A stretch of 64,000 bases of DNA from NCBI GenBank assembly GCA_965153455.1, contig OZ234504.1, positions 11,284,001 through 11,348,000 of the forward strand. Direction: 5' to 3'. Positions 12,641-25,229 of the stretch are shown piece by piece (within the stretch, counting starts at the first letter, position 1; each line of letters starts with the position of its first letter). The notes below the pieces were generated by a model that saw only the letters and a list, made by a program, of their open reading frames with translations, was not told the DNA's origin and made no database searches. The translations under genes and the position numbers were made by a program. Source of the DNA: Sphagnum compactum (taxonomy: Eukaryota > Bryophyta > Sphagnopsida > Sphagnales).

Positions 12641-13110
12641 TTTGCCAACAATTTCAACATGCTTTTTGGTTTTGGTGATTTTATTTTTAAAAAAATAGGG
12701 AATTTGCCACAGAAAATTCTCTGTCTGAAATTTTTTTGGGGGGAGCAAAATGGCGAAAAATCACCACTTAGGACCTTCTCAGGTCCCCTTGGGCAATAGA
12801 ATTTGGGCAAACTATGTATGTTGTTGTTGCCTTGTCCAAAAGAGGCAAATAGCATTAAGGAATGCTTACACTTATAAATAATTTTTCAAAAAGTCGACAA
12901 ATTTTTTTTAAAAAAAATTTATGCCGAAATCAATGATTTTTTTTGGGGACAAATTTTGTCATTTTCAACCAAAGTATATGGATTGATTTTTTGGGGGAAA
13001 ATGTGAACACTTTTTCTAGTGCAAATCTAATTATTTTTCTAGTTATGGGGAAAAAAATTAGCCAAATTTATTTTTTGGTATCAAATTTTTTTGAGGAAAA
13101 GCAACCATTG
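12641..13110. repeat. Diverged relative of the 190-bp tandem family
   Basis: TTTTCTAGTGCAAATCTAATTATTTTTC at about 13012-13040, with G-runs and A-runs around it, resembles the core of the units at 10842-11545. This is a single degenerate copy with unclear borders. Confidence 0.4.
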
Positions 13111-16100
13111 AAGGCAATAGATTACTCATGATCCAAGAACTTAACTCCCAAAATAGAAATATGCCATACCAACAATTTCACCAAATGCAAAATTTGGGTA
13201 TGACAATGGAGCACCAAAAAGCCTAGAGAGTAATAAGTAGTGAGTAGCTATTTAAAAATAATGGATCTTTATCAACTCCTATTCTCTTTTGTCTTTTTTT
13301 TAACAACTAGATCTGTGAGGCCCACAATTGAAGAAGGGAGGGGGTATGAGGTGAGTTGATGATACCCCAAAATAAATATAAATATAACACCAATAGTCCC
13401 AATAGCCTTTGTTTCAAATGCAAAAAGCAGGCATATGGTCCAAACTACAAAAGCATAGAAGATTGCTTCCTAGGCACCCCCAAGTTCCCAACACAAGTCA
13501 TACAAGTTTGTTTTTTTGCTGGTTTGTTTTATGTGTAAAAGTTATTGGCCAATTTTAATTTTTTTAAATTAAAAAATAAATTATATGATTATTACCTATA
13601 CTAGGAAGAAGAAGGAAGGAAGAAAGAAAAACCCTTTAAATAAAAATCAGGGATCGGAACCCATCCATCAAAAGTACAAGGCAAATGAGAACACAAGTAG
13701 ACACAACCCCAAACGATGCAACCAAAATATTCCTCAATAGCACCCAGAGTTTGTCTCATATCCTTTTGCTCAAAATTTTGCTTTCTATATATGAGCTAAA
13801 AGGGAAACAATTTTACAATATCATATTGATAATAAAATTTCCTATTTGGGGAATTTTTAAAAAGAATTCTTTGTGAAGTAACAATTAAAGTGACCCATTG
13901 CCTATCACATAAGCCATCCACCCAAGAAACAAAACCCCTCCTCCTTTCCCTCGAATGCACCCCCTCCCCCCCTCACCCCCCACATTCCCACTTCAGTCTC
14001 ATGCCTTTCTTTTAACTTGTTTGGCATGTAACCATGGGAATTGACCGACTAATTGTTGTCACTCTTGGTTGGAAATTCCACATCCAACAAGCAACATACA
14101 TAAAATAATGAGAAAAATCTTACTTTCCTTTTAACTTGTTTAGCATGTAACCATGGAAATTGACCGACTAATATTTTGTTTGTCACTCTCTAAAATTCAA
14201 CATCCGACTTACATAAATGAGAAAATCTTACTTCCCTAACAAAGTATGTACAAAGTCAGCAAATTTCCAAAGTTGTGGCAGCTACGGAGCATGGAGGCAT
14301 CCCATAAGAGTTGATAGGTATTGAAAACAACAAAAACATAACATGGGCCTTAATATGTGTACCCTACCTTTTGCATTACTTGTTCTCATTGTTTCTTGAG
14401 AGGTGTTGTTGATGATTCAACCAAAACCATTTTTGAGCCCCACCCCAAAATAATCCATTCTATTTCAACACGGTTGGTTCATTCCATTTCATTTCATTCA
14501 TTCATGTTGACGGGATGCAACACATCATCCAGAATTTTGGGTGTTTCTAACCATAAGGTATGAATGTCTTGCCCTCCCAAGCAGCATGTGTGTGTGTGTG
14601 TGTGTTTTTTGGGGGGTCAAACTTTCACACTTTGGTGACAAAAATTTCGGGATTTTATATTTTTTGGGTGTAAATTTTTTAATTAAAAAAATTGTTAAAG
14701 ATTTGGAAAAATTCACCAAAATTTGGGGGAAAAAAAACCCACAAATCTGAAAAAATCTATTAAAAAAAAAAGTTCCCAGTTCCCAAGACTAGATCAGCAA
14801 TTCTGAGTCTCAAATAAACATTTTTAGGTTAAATATAGCCACTAAACAGGCCTCACTCAAGAAAGGTGAAGGTACCAGGAGGCCCTTTTAATAAGGACAC
14901 TAAAAAGTAAGGACAAAATCCCTCAACCCTAAAAACCCCACACCCCTCTCCCTCTGCTTCATCAGAATTCTTTGACACGTGGCAGGCTCTAAACCAATGA
15001 TGCCCTACATGACAAGCAATGATGTGGCACATTATTAGGTGTAGTAACTAACTTGCCCTCTAAAAGAGGACGTGGTAGGTAGGTAGGTAGGTAGGTAGTG
15101 TCTAAACTAGTGACTTGTAAACCCAATTTTACTATACATGGATGGATGGATGGGTGTGTGTGATATAACTTGCAAAATAAAAAGGGGATGTCTAATTTAG
15201 TTAATTGATGTTTGTAAACCCATTTTTCACTATAGATGGGTTTGATCACTTGCAGAATGAAAAAGGGAAGCGATACATGTCTAAAGATTTTAATTAGATA
15301 TTTGATTCTTGTCAAAGTGTATGTATTATATTACCTCCTACCCATTTACTACACATGGGATCATGGCATTAGTGTTCTTTCCTTTTTTCAAATTTTACAA
15401 TTTAGGTAGTGGAAGTCATAATCTTCCAAAAAAAGATTCATCCAAATTTGGCTAAAAACTAGTAGTCAAAAAAATCTAGCATCCTTTTATAATTTTTGGC
15501 TAATTACTGAAGCCAACTATTGGGGAGAGGTAGAGAGAGGGAGGCCAACTGCCAAATGATTGCCAACAAAATAGGCAATTGTCAAATAAGAACCTGTTCA
15601 CCTTGCAATTTGAACCAAACCTACTTACAAAAATTAAACAAGCAACTTTGTAATTTTTTAAATTGCAAAATCTGGAAAATTTGGGTCATTTCGAAAAATA
15701 ATATAAATCCTTTGTAGAAGTGAAAATCAAAATTTTCAGGTCAAAAAGGAAAAAAAAAAGAAAAGAAATCATTACAAGGGATAGATGGTGGTCAAATTGA
15801 GGAAGAGTGTGAGTGGGGGTGAGAAAGAGAGAGAGAAGAGATACATTGGCTAAGCTTGACTTACTCACCTTGATTTGTTTACAAATAAAGGTTGCTTGTG
15901 AAGCTCGTGGGCTTTGCACAAGGGGAGGAAGGGGGTGAAAGGTGGGAGGGGAGGAAGGGTGGGGGAGGGGGAGGGGTATGAAAGAATCAAAATCCTCTAA
16001 AAGGGGCAAGCCTTTTTTATATATTTCTGTTATCCTCCTTCTCCTCCAAAGCTCTTAACTAGGTATATTGTTTTTCTTGGCCTACATTGTTTTTCTCTTC

Positions 16101-16255
16101 TACATACAATTCCCCATGTCCCTAGCTATAATAACTTAGTAGCATCACAAGAAAGGTTTGTCAGAAAAAGGAAGGTTGTCTTGTACTTGTAAAAAAGAGG
16201 CTTTTGTGGGTGTGGGCCTTCCTTCCTTCCTTCCACCCTCACTATACCACCTGTT
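13111..16255. other. Intergenic DNA, no gene seen
   Basis: Includes (TG)n at about 14586-14606, (TAGG)n at about 15074-15100, GGAT repeats at about 15139-15152 and (TTCC)n at about 16221-16234. Two related ~100-bp segments near 14000-14060 and 14120-14185 share CTTTTAACTTGTTT(G/A)GCATG, CATGTAACCATGG and ATTGACCGACTAAT. No protein family was recognised. Confidence 0.45.
15912..15977 (+). repeat. G-rich tract with quadruplex potential
   Basis: About ten runs of three or more G separated by one to four bases lie within roughly 65 bp on the + strand (GGGGAGG, GGGGGTG, GGGAGGGG and so on). It lies about 1.5 kb upstream of the gene starting at 17494. Any function is unknown. Confidence 0.6.
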
Positions 16256-17493
16256 ATGGTGAGTGTGTGTGTGTGTGTGTGTGTGTAGGTGGTGTTTTTT
16301 TTATTTCTGTACTCAAATGCTCATAAAAGCTTCTTTTGGTGCTTCTACTATGTAATCTAGTACATGTACTAGTACTAGTGTGTGTGTGTGTGTGGGAATA
16401 GATTTATTTTTTTCTTCTCATCCTTCTTCCTCTTCTTGTTGGGTTTTTTCCTTTCAAAGCTTTTTTTTGGAACTCTCTCCTTCCCATAGGAGGAGAGGGT
16501 TTTGAAAGATGGGTTCATGGTTTGGGTGAACCTCTTCCTTCAAAGTTATAGTACAAACAAATTGCTTAGTTTGTTGGTTTTGGTATCCTTGTTTTTATTT
16601 TTGTTGTTGTTGTTGTTGTTGTTGGTTAGTATTCCTGAGGGGAAGGTGCTTAGGTAGGTAGGTTGTTAGTTTGTTTGTTTTGTTTGTTGTTGTTGCAAAG
16701 TTTGCAAACTTGTTCTTCTCAAGTGGTCACATGTTTGAGTTTTTTTTTGCAACTTGTGACACTAGAAGAAGAACAATCCTTTTCTGCAGCTTTCTTTCCT
16801 AGAGCAACTACAGGAGAGGGACAGGGACAGAGACAGAGACAGATTTTTTTTGAGAGACGGGGAGAGAGAGAGAGAGAGAGAGAGCTTGGGGTTCATCTTT
16901 TCACATGGTTGAACTCTTGTCCTTGGAAATCACCTTACTACAGGGATTTGAAGTTTGAGAGAGACGCTTGGAGAATACTTTTTTGGACTTGTGCTCAGAT
17001 GAAGGCAAACCTCCCATGCTTTTTTGAAACATCACAACAAGAGTCTTCTACTACCTTGAGAAGCAGATTTTGCCTTTGTGTCGCTGGTTTTGGTTTCAGA
17101 ACTGTGCAGAAAACACAAAAAAACACATAAACACACATACATACAACCCTCGCATGATCATTTTCTTTTTTTGGAGGTTGGGTTCACAATCCTTTTTCTG
17201 TGGAAGAAGGTCTGCAGAAAACTATTTTTCAGGTCTGGTGGGTTTGTGATTTCATAAGTCATAACCTAAGCAAGCATGGAGGAGCTTTGTGGCTTCTTCT
17301 AGTCCGCCCTTTTTCCCCTATTGGATTGCTGGCCTCTAGCTGCATAAACGTTGGGCTCGGTTTTTGCATCAGTGGGTTGTTGAGTTTTGGAGTGAAAACT
17401 TTTGTCCAAATCATCATCATCATCATCATCATCTTCTTCTTCTTCTTCTTCTTCTTCTTCTTCTTCTTCTTGGGTGTGGCTGCTGGCCTGTGG
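16256..17493 (+). promoter_or_regulatory. Probable promoter and 5' leader of the gene at 17494
   Basis: No in-frame ATG precedes 17494 in the open frame, so the open stretch before it is read here as leader. It holds dense simple repeats: (GT)n at 16263-16287 and 16378-16394, (TTG)n at about 16600-16624, (GA)n at about 16863-16888, and (ATC)n followed by (TTC)n at 17411-17471. Pyrimidine-rich and GA-rich leaders are common in plant genes. A leader intron may exist, but I could not place one. A long open frame at 16663-17130 has no recognisable family. Confidence 0.4.
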
Positions 17494-18130
17494 ATGGCCA
17501 TAACAGTAGTTGCATTAGCAGGGCTATGGAGGAAGCCCACATTCTCAGACGCTGTTTTATCTCCTGCTCACAAAGTACGCCATACCCATAGCTTCATAGC
17601 TCGAGGTGGTGTGAAAGATCGAGCTGCTTCTTCAGCCTCTGCTGCAGCATGGCAGAAGCAGAGGAGAGCAAGGAGAAGAGTCTCACAGAAAAGGCTACAG
17701 AAGCGGATGGATGCAGAATTTGATCTTGTAATAGTCCCTGCTGATGGAATTTCCATGTCGGGTTCTGACTCCGAGGATTCAGATTGGTCTGTGGGCTGGT
17801 TTGAGCCCCACCACACCGACTTCACTGACAATGAGTTGGAGGACAGCTTTGCAGTCCTGGTGCCTTGCTATGGCTCACCTGCAAGGCCATCTGTTGCAGC
17901 TGCAGGCTCTTCAGAGGAGCCCAAAACTGAGCCTGCCTGGGCCACAATTCTTGCAAACCTTGCTCGACAAACCGATGAAGGTGGGTCATTCCTTACTTCC
18001 TCATGTCTAATTAATTAAATTCCTCTTCTTTCTTTGAGCTCTCTTGCAGTTTTGTTATTGTTTGTCTTTGCTCACAGTGGTGTTGCCAGTGTTGAATTTC
18101 TTCAGAAATCTTCAACTGGGTTCTCTATAA
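17494..18130 (+). CDS. Conserved plant protein of unknown function (Ser/Asp-Trp motif)
   Basis: The first in-frame ATG, at 17494, starts a protein with a short hydrophobic N-terminus (MAITVVALAGLW). A basic Arg/Lys/Gln-rich stretch of about 35 residues follows, and then an acidic core: FDLVIVPADG, SGSDSEDSDWSVGWFEP, and ELEDSFAVLVPCYG, ending with EPAWATILANLARQ. The core looks like a conserved, uncharacterised plant family, but I do not recall a name. The reading frame ends at a good donor, GATGAAG|GTGGGT, after 17980. If unspliced, the frame stops at 18018. A 97-bp intron to the CAG at 18075-18077 keeps the phase and gives a second exon, 18078-18130, and a 179-residue product. A CAG at 18047-18049 is a possible alternative acceptor. 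Exon 1 is well supported by its composition and motifs; the 3' end is a proposal. The upstream open frame begins at GTG and includes Ile and Phe runs from a microsatellite, so it is not taken as coding. Confidence 0.62.
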
Positions 18131-21060
18131 AGAAATTTCACCAAGTCAAAGAAAACTTGCATCCTCTGTAAATTTACCATGTCAATGAATTCAAGCATGG
18201 CTGCCATAGTGACCAACCACTCTGACTGATAATAAGTCCCAGGCAGGCACCTGATCCTGATCAGACCAGATGCGGCACTTAGCCCTGTGATAGAAGTTTA
18301 AAACAAATTGGTGTTGGTGGAGAATGCTATTTTGACAGTCTTTGTTGATGTGTCCATAATGTGAACTAATCTGGTTTTCTGTGACAAATGTGTGTGTTCC
18401 AGAGCATAAGCGGCATTTGGAGCGGTGGCTTGCATGCTTGTGAAGAAGTCTTAGAAAAATTACTTGCCCTTCTCTAATCAGACACAACAGGGAAGGAGAA
18501 AAAAGACAATACACAATTGGGGTGGAAGCTACATCTTCTTCTTCTTCTTCTTGAGGTTTACACAGCACATTCCTGCACATAATGATCTTATTTGAAACAT
18601 AACTTCGGTCATTGCACACCATAAATAGAGTGTGGGTTCATGATCTCCTAGCTTGACTAACTAACTAATGAATGATGTTTAGTGCTAATCCAAGGATTTT
18701 TAGCGTAATATAAATTGTACAAAGTCTTTAAGATGATGAGTTGGTGAGTGAGACAAGATGTAAAAGAAGCTATCATGTGGACAATGACTGTCACCCTGAC
18801 GCTTATTTAGAAGTTGTGGGATTTTTGCAATGGGATTCCTCTGGGTGGTATGATTCGCTGCCATTGCAATTGGAGGGGTAGAATGCCACTTTGCTATAAT
18901 ATATTCGGGATTGGGGTTGTGGTTTGTCTTTGGAAAAGTGAAGTAGGTTTCTCTTCCATGGAAGAAATCTGTTAAACGGTAGGCTGGTGTTGGACTCATG
19001 GTGGGTCATCAGTTAATGCTGGGTTGACTCATTGACTGCACCTTTGAGTTTGTTACTTAGTTTGGGTTTTCTGAACAAATTGAAAATAGAGTTCCCACAA
19101 AATGTGGAAGGAATGTACATTACTGGAACATTATGTACTGATATGGTTTCTCAGATCCAATCTCTCCTGAAACTGCTTTGCATTGTGTGGGATTGGGCAA
19201 GTGCTGACCAAAGTTGAATCTCCAAAGCTGCCCAAGGTTGGTCCCAAATATAATACAATATTCTGCTATTTGGGATGGTTGATGGGAATTTATTAGCACA
19301 TATTATTGTGCAACAAAAGGAAAGCTTTTACTAGGCAACATTATATATGCAACACACCACAACTTAGATATGAAGACATTCATTATCTTTTGCCTATCAA
19401 ATCATGCCTAAAACACCATCTAAATTGGTACACCTGTGGGATTGAATCTCTATTATGTGAGTGCATGTCGTAATGGCATAAGACATGAATTGAAAGAAGC
19501 TTTGATCAAATTAATGAATGAGACACCTCTTTCCAGATTTTGGTTATTTCACATTTGATACAAACAACTCATAAAACATTGATGGCGATCTTTTCTTTAT
19601 ACAAAGATCATGGATTGGGGTGTGTTGTCCTTTGTTTATAATGCAAAATGCAAAGAGAAGTCCATAGGCAATAGTCAGTGCTAAGAGCAAGGTTCCAAAT
19701 TGGTGGGTTAATCCATATGAAAAGTCCTTGAATTTGACCCCACTTTGGCATGATGGACAAGAACTGTATAGAGTTTACTAAACTGTACGAAACAATTACT
19801 CCAGAATGTTAAAAGAAGAAAATTAATACTAATATTGAATAATTACAATTAAGGTGTGTAAAAATTGTAAAAAGGCGTGTGTTATCTTATTAGTATTAAT
19901 TAAACACATGCCTTTTCTTCTATTGTCATCATACTAAAAATCACCATTAACGTTTTTCCATTACAAAAGTGTCGTAACCAATGTTCTGCAAGTATGCGGT
20001 CTATCACATACCAATACATGGTAATGGTGTAGAATTTTCAATGAAACTTTAACACCAAAATGGTGTTGGTATTAAACAAATTGTCAAAGAGTATAACCAA
20101 ATTTATTATTTTTAGATAGTGGTATGAATACAAGCGGTGAAGAGATTGATACCAACAAGTTTTGAACATGGGTATTGATTGGTATAATATGTATAAGGTT
20201 TATAATGTGACTAATATCTTTTTATCACATTATACTTTGAAGTGTACTCAATTTCAACTTCAATTCATTAATCACAAGTACTCATTTCAAACTAGAGAAG
20301 TAATTGTTACTAAATAAGATATAAAACTATTTTGGATCAAAGTAACCATCTTTAATTCATCCAATATGGTTTTTTAAACAAAAATTGTGAGGGCTAAATT
20401 GCAAAGTGGCAATCAACCATAAGAGGATTTAGCCAAATCTCTTTATAAGCAAAATATGAAGATATAATAAGTTAAGAATCTTTCTATAATTTTGGCTACC
20501 AATTGGAACTTCATGTAGTATCTACCAATCTTTTAAATTTTTAATTACTCTTCAATATATGGTAACTAGAAAACATAAAACAACACTTTTTTTCAATAGT
20601 TTGAAAATGTATTACCAACAAATAAAATTCACCAACAAAAAATGTTGAACTAATCTTCTAACATTCAACACTCCAACAATACTCACATTGTCAAAATCCT
20701 AATATATAATATAATGTTTATCTCATGTTCTAATCATGCAATGACACAAAGGGAAGGTCTAATGAATATAAGATGTAGTTTACCACATCTTGTTATTGAC
20801 AAGTTTGGTACATAATACTAGTGTTTTCTACTTGTACGCATGGTCCAAAAGTATTGACCCTAGTACTTGCATACCCAGCTGGATACCAAACTATTATGGT
20901 CTTTAGCACCATTACCTATACCATGTTATATAGTAACCAACAAACTATACACTTGGCCAACCCTAGTTGGGAATAGGTAGCATGATGATCACTTTTTGTA
21001 ACATCACCTTTCCAAAAATATCCAAATTCATCAACATGATGATGATGATGCAACCCTGTA
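18131..21060. other. Intergenic DNA, no gene seen
   Basis: The first few hundred bases are probably 3' region of the preceding gene. The rest is AT-rich. Open frames of 60-140 codons on either strand lack family resemblance. (ATG)n appears at about 21036-21050. Confidence 0.45.
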
Positions 21061-21399
21061 AAACTTTATTGATAGACACACCATAGATTAGGAAAATGTA
21101 CAAAGGGATAAGAAAATAAAATAAAATACAAGACGTCAAGTTAGTTCAAACTAGATGTTAAAACCTATCCACGTCAAAAACCAACTGCTTGTAGTAGGTC
21201 GGCTGTAATAAGAGTTGAGGTGGTGTTAAAAGACATGGGTGCAGGGGAAAATGGTGCCTAGGCACAGGTTGCTCTAAAATATTCCCCTGCATGTCTAAGA
21301 ACTAAACTACGAAAAGGGTGTTTATGAGCTAAAGGATTATGTTGGGGAAAAGGCACTGAACTCGAACTTGATGCCAAAGCTTAAGTTTGCAAATAAAAT

Positions 21400-22110
21400 T
21401 TTTCTTACTAGATAACACTTGAGTCAAATCTACGTTTCCCTAAGCCTCATCACCTCACCATGAAGGGGCAAAATGAGACACCATTGGGGTAATAAGAGGA
21501 ACAAATGTTAAGTTGCCACATCATAAGGGTCTTGTGCTAACTTATCCAATGTAAAATGAAACGCCACTTGTATGTCACGTTATAAAGCGGCAAGGTTATA
21601 CAATTGAAGATGCCAAAAGCCTAATTGAAAGGACCCAAAAACATCCAAGACGAAACTCAAATCTAGGTTTATGTAAGCGAAATGGGAATAAGGGAATGTA
21701 TTGAGTTGGGATGGTCATGGGGGTTTGGATTAGATGAATTGGGTGCTTAACAAGAATGTTATTGACGAACTAACCCTCGACTAGTAAATTGGTTCCAACA
21801 AATGGGGTAAGAGATTTGAAATGGAGGTTACAAACATAGTGAGGAAATGAAGGTAGGTTGGAGGATTTGATCATGTGCAATTGGAGGGGCTAGTAAAGTG
21901 AAAAAGGGAAATGGTCCTACATGTGCATGATCAAAGGGGTTTGGGAAAATGTAAGGTTGGGGCCCTGCATTCACCCAAAGGGCTAGGGGTCGGTAAGGGG
22001 AACTAATGGGTGGTGTGTGGTTTACATGGGAAATGGGGTGGAAACTGAGTCTGCGGTGGCACATGATAAAGTAAATGGGTGATGGGAAGGACGAAGTTCG
22101 ATGGGACATG
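21400..22110 (-). pseudogene. Non-LTR retrotransposon fragment, region N-terminal to RT
   Basis: On the - strand, 21440-21640 reads through a few stops as RDIQVAFHFTLDKLAQDPYD, then HLFLLLPQWCLILP and a Gly/Arg-rich tail with LRE. From memory, this order matches the conserved segment before the reverse transcriptase in a non-LTR element family of plants, where the Trp-Cys-Leu box follows a run of Leu. Upstream, 21828-22109 is an open Pro/Ser-rich frame that may be the variable N-terminal region of the same protein. The copy carries several stops and ends without an RT. The fragment at 45370-45966 looks like the RT part of the same family. The assignment rests on pattern memory only. Confidence 0.42.
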
Positions 22111-22189
22111 ATGAATTAAGGGACACGAGACATTTGGTGCCCATGAAGAAGGAGGCCTAATATGAGCACATGGACCACTTATTAAAAAT

Positions 22190-22531
22190 GGGGGCTGATC
22201 CTCCCACCCTGCTGATTTGCTTCTCCCACCCTCCCCCCCCCTTATCTCGTCTCCTCCCTTTAATTCTCACCACCTCCGTCTCCGCCTTTCTGATTCCCCC
22301 CCATTCCTTGTACCGCCACGCCATGAACCCCCCTCCTAAGGCCACTTACGACGATGTCGATGCCTTGAAGGTTGCGTGTAGACAACATGCCGCCGCTCAT
22401 CTCTATAGCGTCACCACCAAGCGGTCCGAATACAAGATGGGCGTCCATTAGAAAGAATCGGACCATTAATGGCCTAAGTCTTGGGGGGAGGGTGGGAGAA
22501 GCAAATCAGCAGGGTGGGAGGATCAGCCCCC
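22190..22531. mobile_element. Mutator-like (MULE/Pack-MULE) non-autonomous element
   Basis: This 342-bp element begins GGGGGCTGATCCTCCCACCC. The first 49 bases are repeated exactly, inverted, at the right end. Both ends are flanked by the same 9 bp, ATTAAAAAT (22181-22189 and 22532-22540); a 9-bp target duplication with long terminal inverted repeats is the hallmark of Mutator-like elements. The interior is GC-rich, in sharp contrast to the AT-rich surroundings. It contains a small open frame from 22323 to 22451 (42 residues, MNPPPKATYDDVDALKVACR onward). That peptide is compatible with the N-terminal DNA-binding region of a MULE transposase (pattern: DxxALKxAC...KRS), or with a captured host-gene fragment. 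Perfect ends and duplication imply a recent insertion. Confidence 0.9.
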
Positions 22532-22540
22532 ATTAAAAAT

Positions 22541-25229
22541 TTACCTACTACTATAAGGCAATCCTAAATCTACAAAACCAACCATAGAAGATTAAATTTA
22601 TCGAAAGGAAAAATATAGAAAACTACCTAAGGGTTTTCGGTTAGGGCATTATGCCAAAACTAAACTTTAACTTCACTAAAGGCTTAAATCACACAGTCAC
22701 TATTGTGTTGGGTTCAACACGACTTAGACATCTAAATGCTAAGACATTATAGGCTTCATTCTTTGTTCCTAGTCCTTGAGGACTTGAGATGGGTGCAAAT
22801 TCTTTAAGGTGTACCAAAATCTTGTCACAACGTCACTTTTTTCTATCTTTTTTACCTAGTCCTTTTTTACCATGTAAAGACACATTTATGGATGATTATG
22901 ATGGAATCTAGATTTATAATAATCTAAAATATAGTCCTTTTAAAAATTTTGACAATTTTTGATTAATTATTCTTTATGGGGATCAAAATATAGGGGTAAA
23001 AAGGACTGCAGTAAAAACTAGGCCTTTTTTGTCCTATGTCATACACCTTAAAAGATTTTCACCCAGATAAATAATGTCGCACAAAAGTTTCTTAAAAAAC
23101 AATTGTGGTGGATTAGATACCCTCTTCACAAATATCCCAATTCATTCCAGTAACTATGTATAACATCGGCAAGAAAAATGTTATTTTTAATTGATTTTTA
23201 TTTTAATTAGTTAATTAATTAATTTTTGGGACAAACTCTTCAATCGGGAAGATTATCTTCAAGTTCTAGGCCCACACACCTAAGAAGCCACACTACTTTT
23301 TCATCTTCTACGAGAACCTAAACCCTCAAAAAAAGAATTTACAAAAAATCCAAAGCTCTTTCTAATAGGTTGATGCCCATAGGTTCTGGTCCAATGGTCA
23401 ATTTCATTGAAATCCCAAAGGTTCCACTAGAACACAAGTTCAAAGTGAAACAAAAGCCCTAACCAAAACCAAAACATTGGATGAAGGCTAAAAAAAGTAC
23501 AAACTAACCCTAATTGAAAAAAATTCCACCAATTTTTTCTTCTCCATCTATTGTTACATGTGGCTCCAATCCCTACAATCCTCCCTGTCTTCCAAGTTGT
23601 TATTCCCTAACTCCTCTCCCGTATCCTGTCAACTATCAATTTTCTCTAATTCCTTACTTTTCACCACCCTCCGACCTTTTTTCCCCTTACTTTCCCCTTT
23701 TTCCTTATTGCTAGTTTTGCTTCATTACAAATTGACTGCAACAAATTTCAGCCGATATTCATTTTTCCTAGGCGCCTCCACTCTTACTACGTTTATTATC
23801 TTCCCTTTTTCCTAATCCTCCACTGTTGCTACACATGTTTTCACTACTTTTACATGGACAACAACTATAATAACAACAAATACTTCTCAATCCTTGTTCC
23901 GATGACAACCAAGAAGATGCATATATGGGAACCTTCAAACTTTAACAACTAGATCTCCGTAATAAGAAGGAGAACTATAATTGGAATCAGAATTTAGTTT
24001 TTAGAAAATTGGACTTTTAGAACCCCAAGAATTTGTGCAACACCTCTATAAGTTATGCCTAACCCTCCTTGTAAAGGACTAGTTTGGACGCTCAAAAAAA
24101 TCCTATTTGGAAGTTATTGTCATTATTGAATTGTGTATTCGATAATATGCAAATGAAAATAATGGGATTTAGATTCCATCTTTAGATTTTTTGTTTTATT
24201 GTTCTATTTCTTCTTGGATTGTCCTATATAAAAGTAGACCATTGCATGCAATTGTTTATGCTAAAATTTGGGGATTATATGTAATGTTAACAACAACCAA
24301 TGCATGTATTGTTTATATTAAATATTTCAACACATCCATGTATACTCATTCCTTGGATTTTATTATTATTATTATTTCAATTTTCCATTTTATTTTATTT
24401 TTGTTGAAGATGCTTGTGGTGGTGTTAAGAAAGGCATGGGAAAATAAATATCTTGGGAGTTAATTTGGGTGAGATAATAACTTGTGTACATGTGACCCTA
24501 CAAAATTAAAGTCCAAAATAAATAATAAAAATAGTCAACTTGATTATACATTCATCATGTAAATGTTTTAGAAAGATTAATTGTGGTTTTAATCTAAACT
24601 CATTTTATTACTCACATTCCATAACATAATGATTTCTATGAATTGCAAAATGGGCATGTGGATTTACATAATGGGTGTGTGATTTGATTTTGCACAATGG
24701 TCGTCATGGGTTTCATAATTTGTAGAATAGGCTTGATGTGGATTTTGAATAACGGTTAGGTCAGGTAAAGCTCATAAGACCTATCCATAGTTTTGTTCCT
24801 TGCTAAAAAGGGGATGAAAATGAGCCACTAAGGGCTTAAGGGCACCCTCTTGAGGTCTTAATATCTTGTTTGAGATCTCAAATAATGACGAGGTGACATG
24901 GCCTCATCAGCATCCAGTATTTATGGAAAGCATTTGAAGCCTTCTCCTCAAAGAGGTAGAAAATGCCATATGAAACCCATTCTAGTTGTGAAGGTAAGTA
25001 CACATATGGGGGCAATTCTTTGATTTGTTCCCAAAAAAAAGCACTAGAAATTTGATTTCTTTTATCACCATAGTTATGTTTCAAATGTTGAATGTTTAAT
25101 TTTTGATGACTACTATAATTATACATCAAAACTAGGTGTTTTGAAATCCCAAATCACACATGAAAAATGTGTTTTGTGTTTTGTGCATTTTTGAATTTGA
25201 ATTCCTATGGTTTGTAGGTGAGTTTTTTT
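22541..25229. other. Intergenic DNA, no gene seen
   Basis: AT-rich, with a short Pro/Ser/Leu-rich open frame on + at 23514-23815 that has no recognisable family. No clear repeats beyond A and T runs. Confidence 0.45.

Noticed and set aside
16663-17130. 155-codon open frame before the gene at 17494
   Set aside because: It begins at a non-ATG codon, runs through GA and TTG microsatellites and has no family resemblance; treated as leader.
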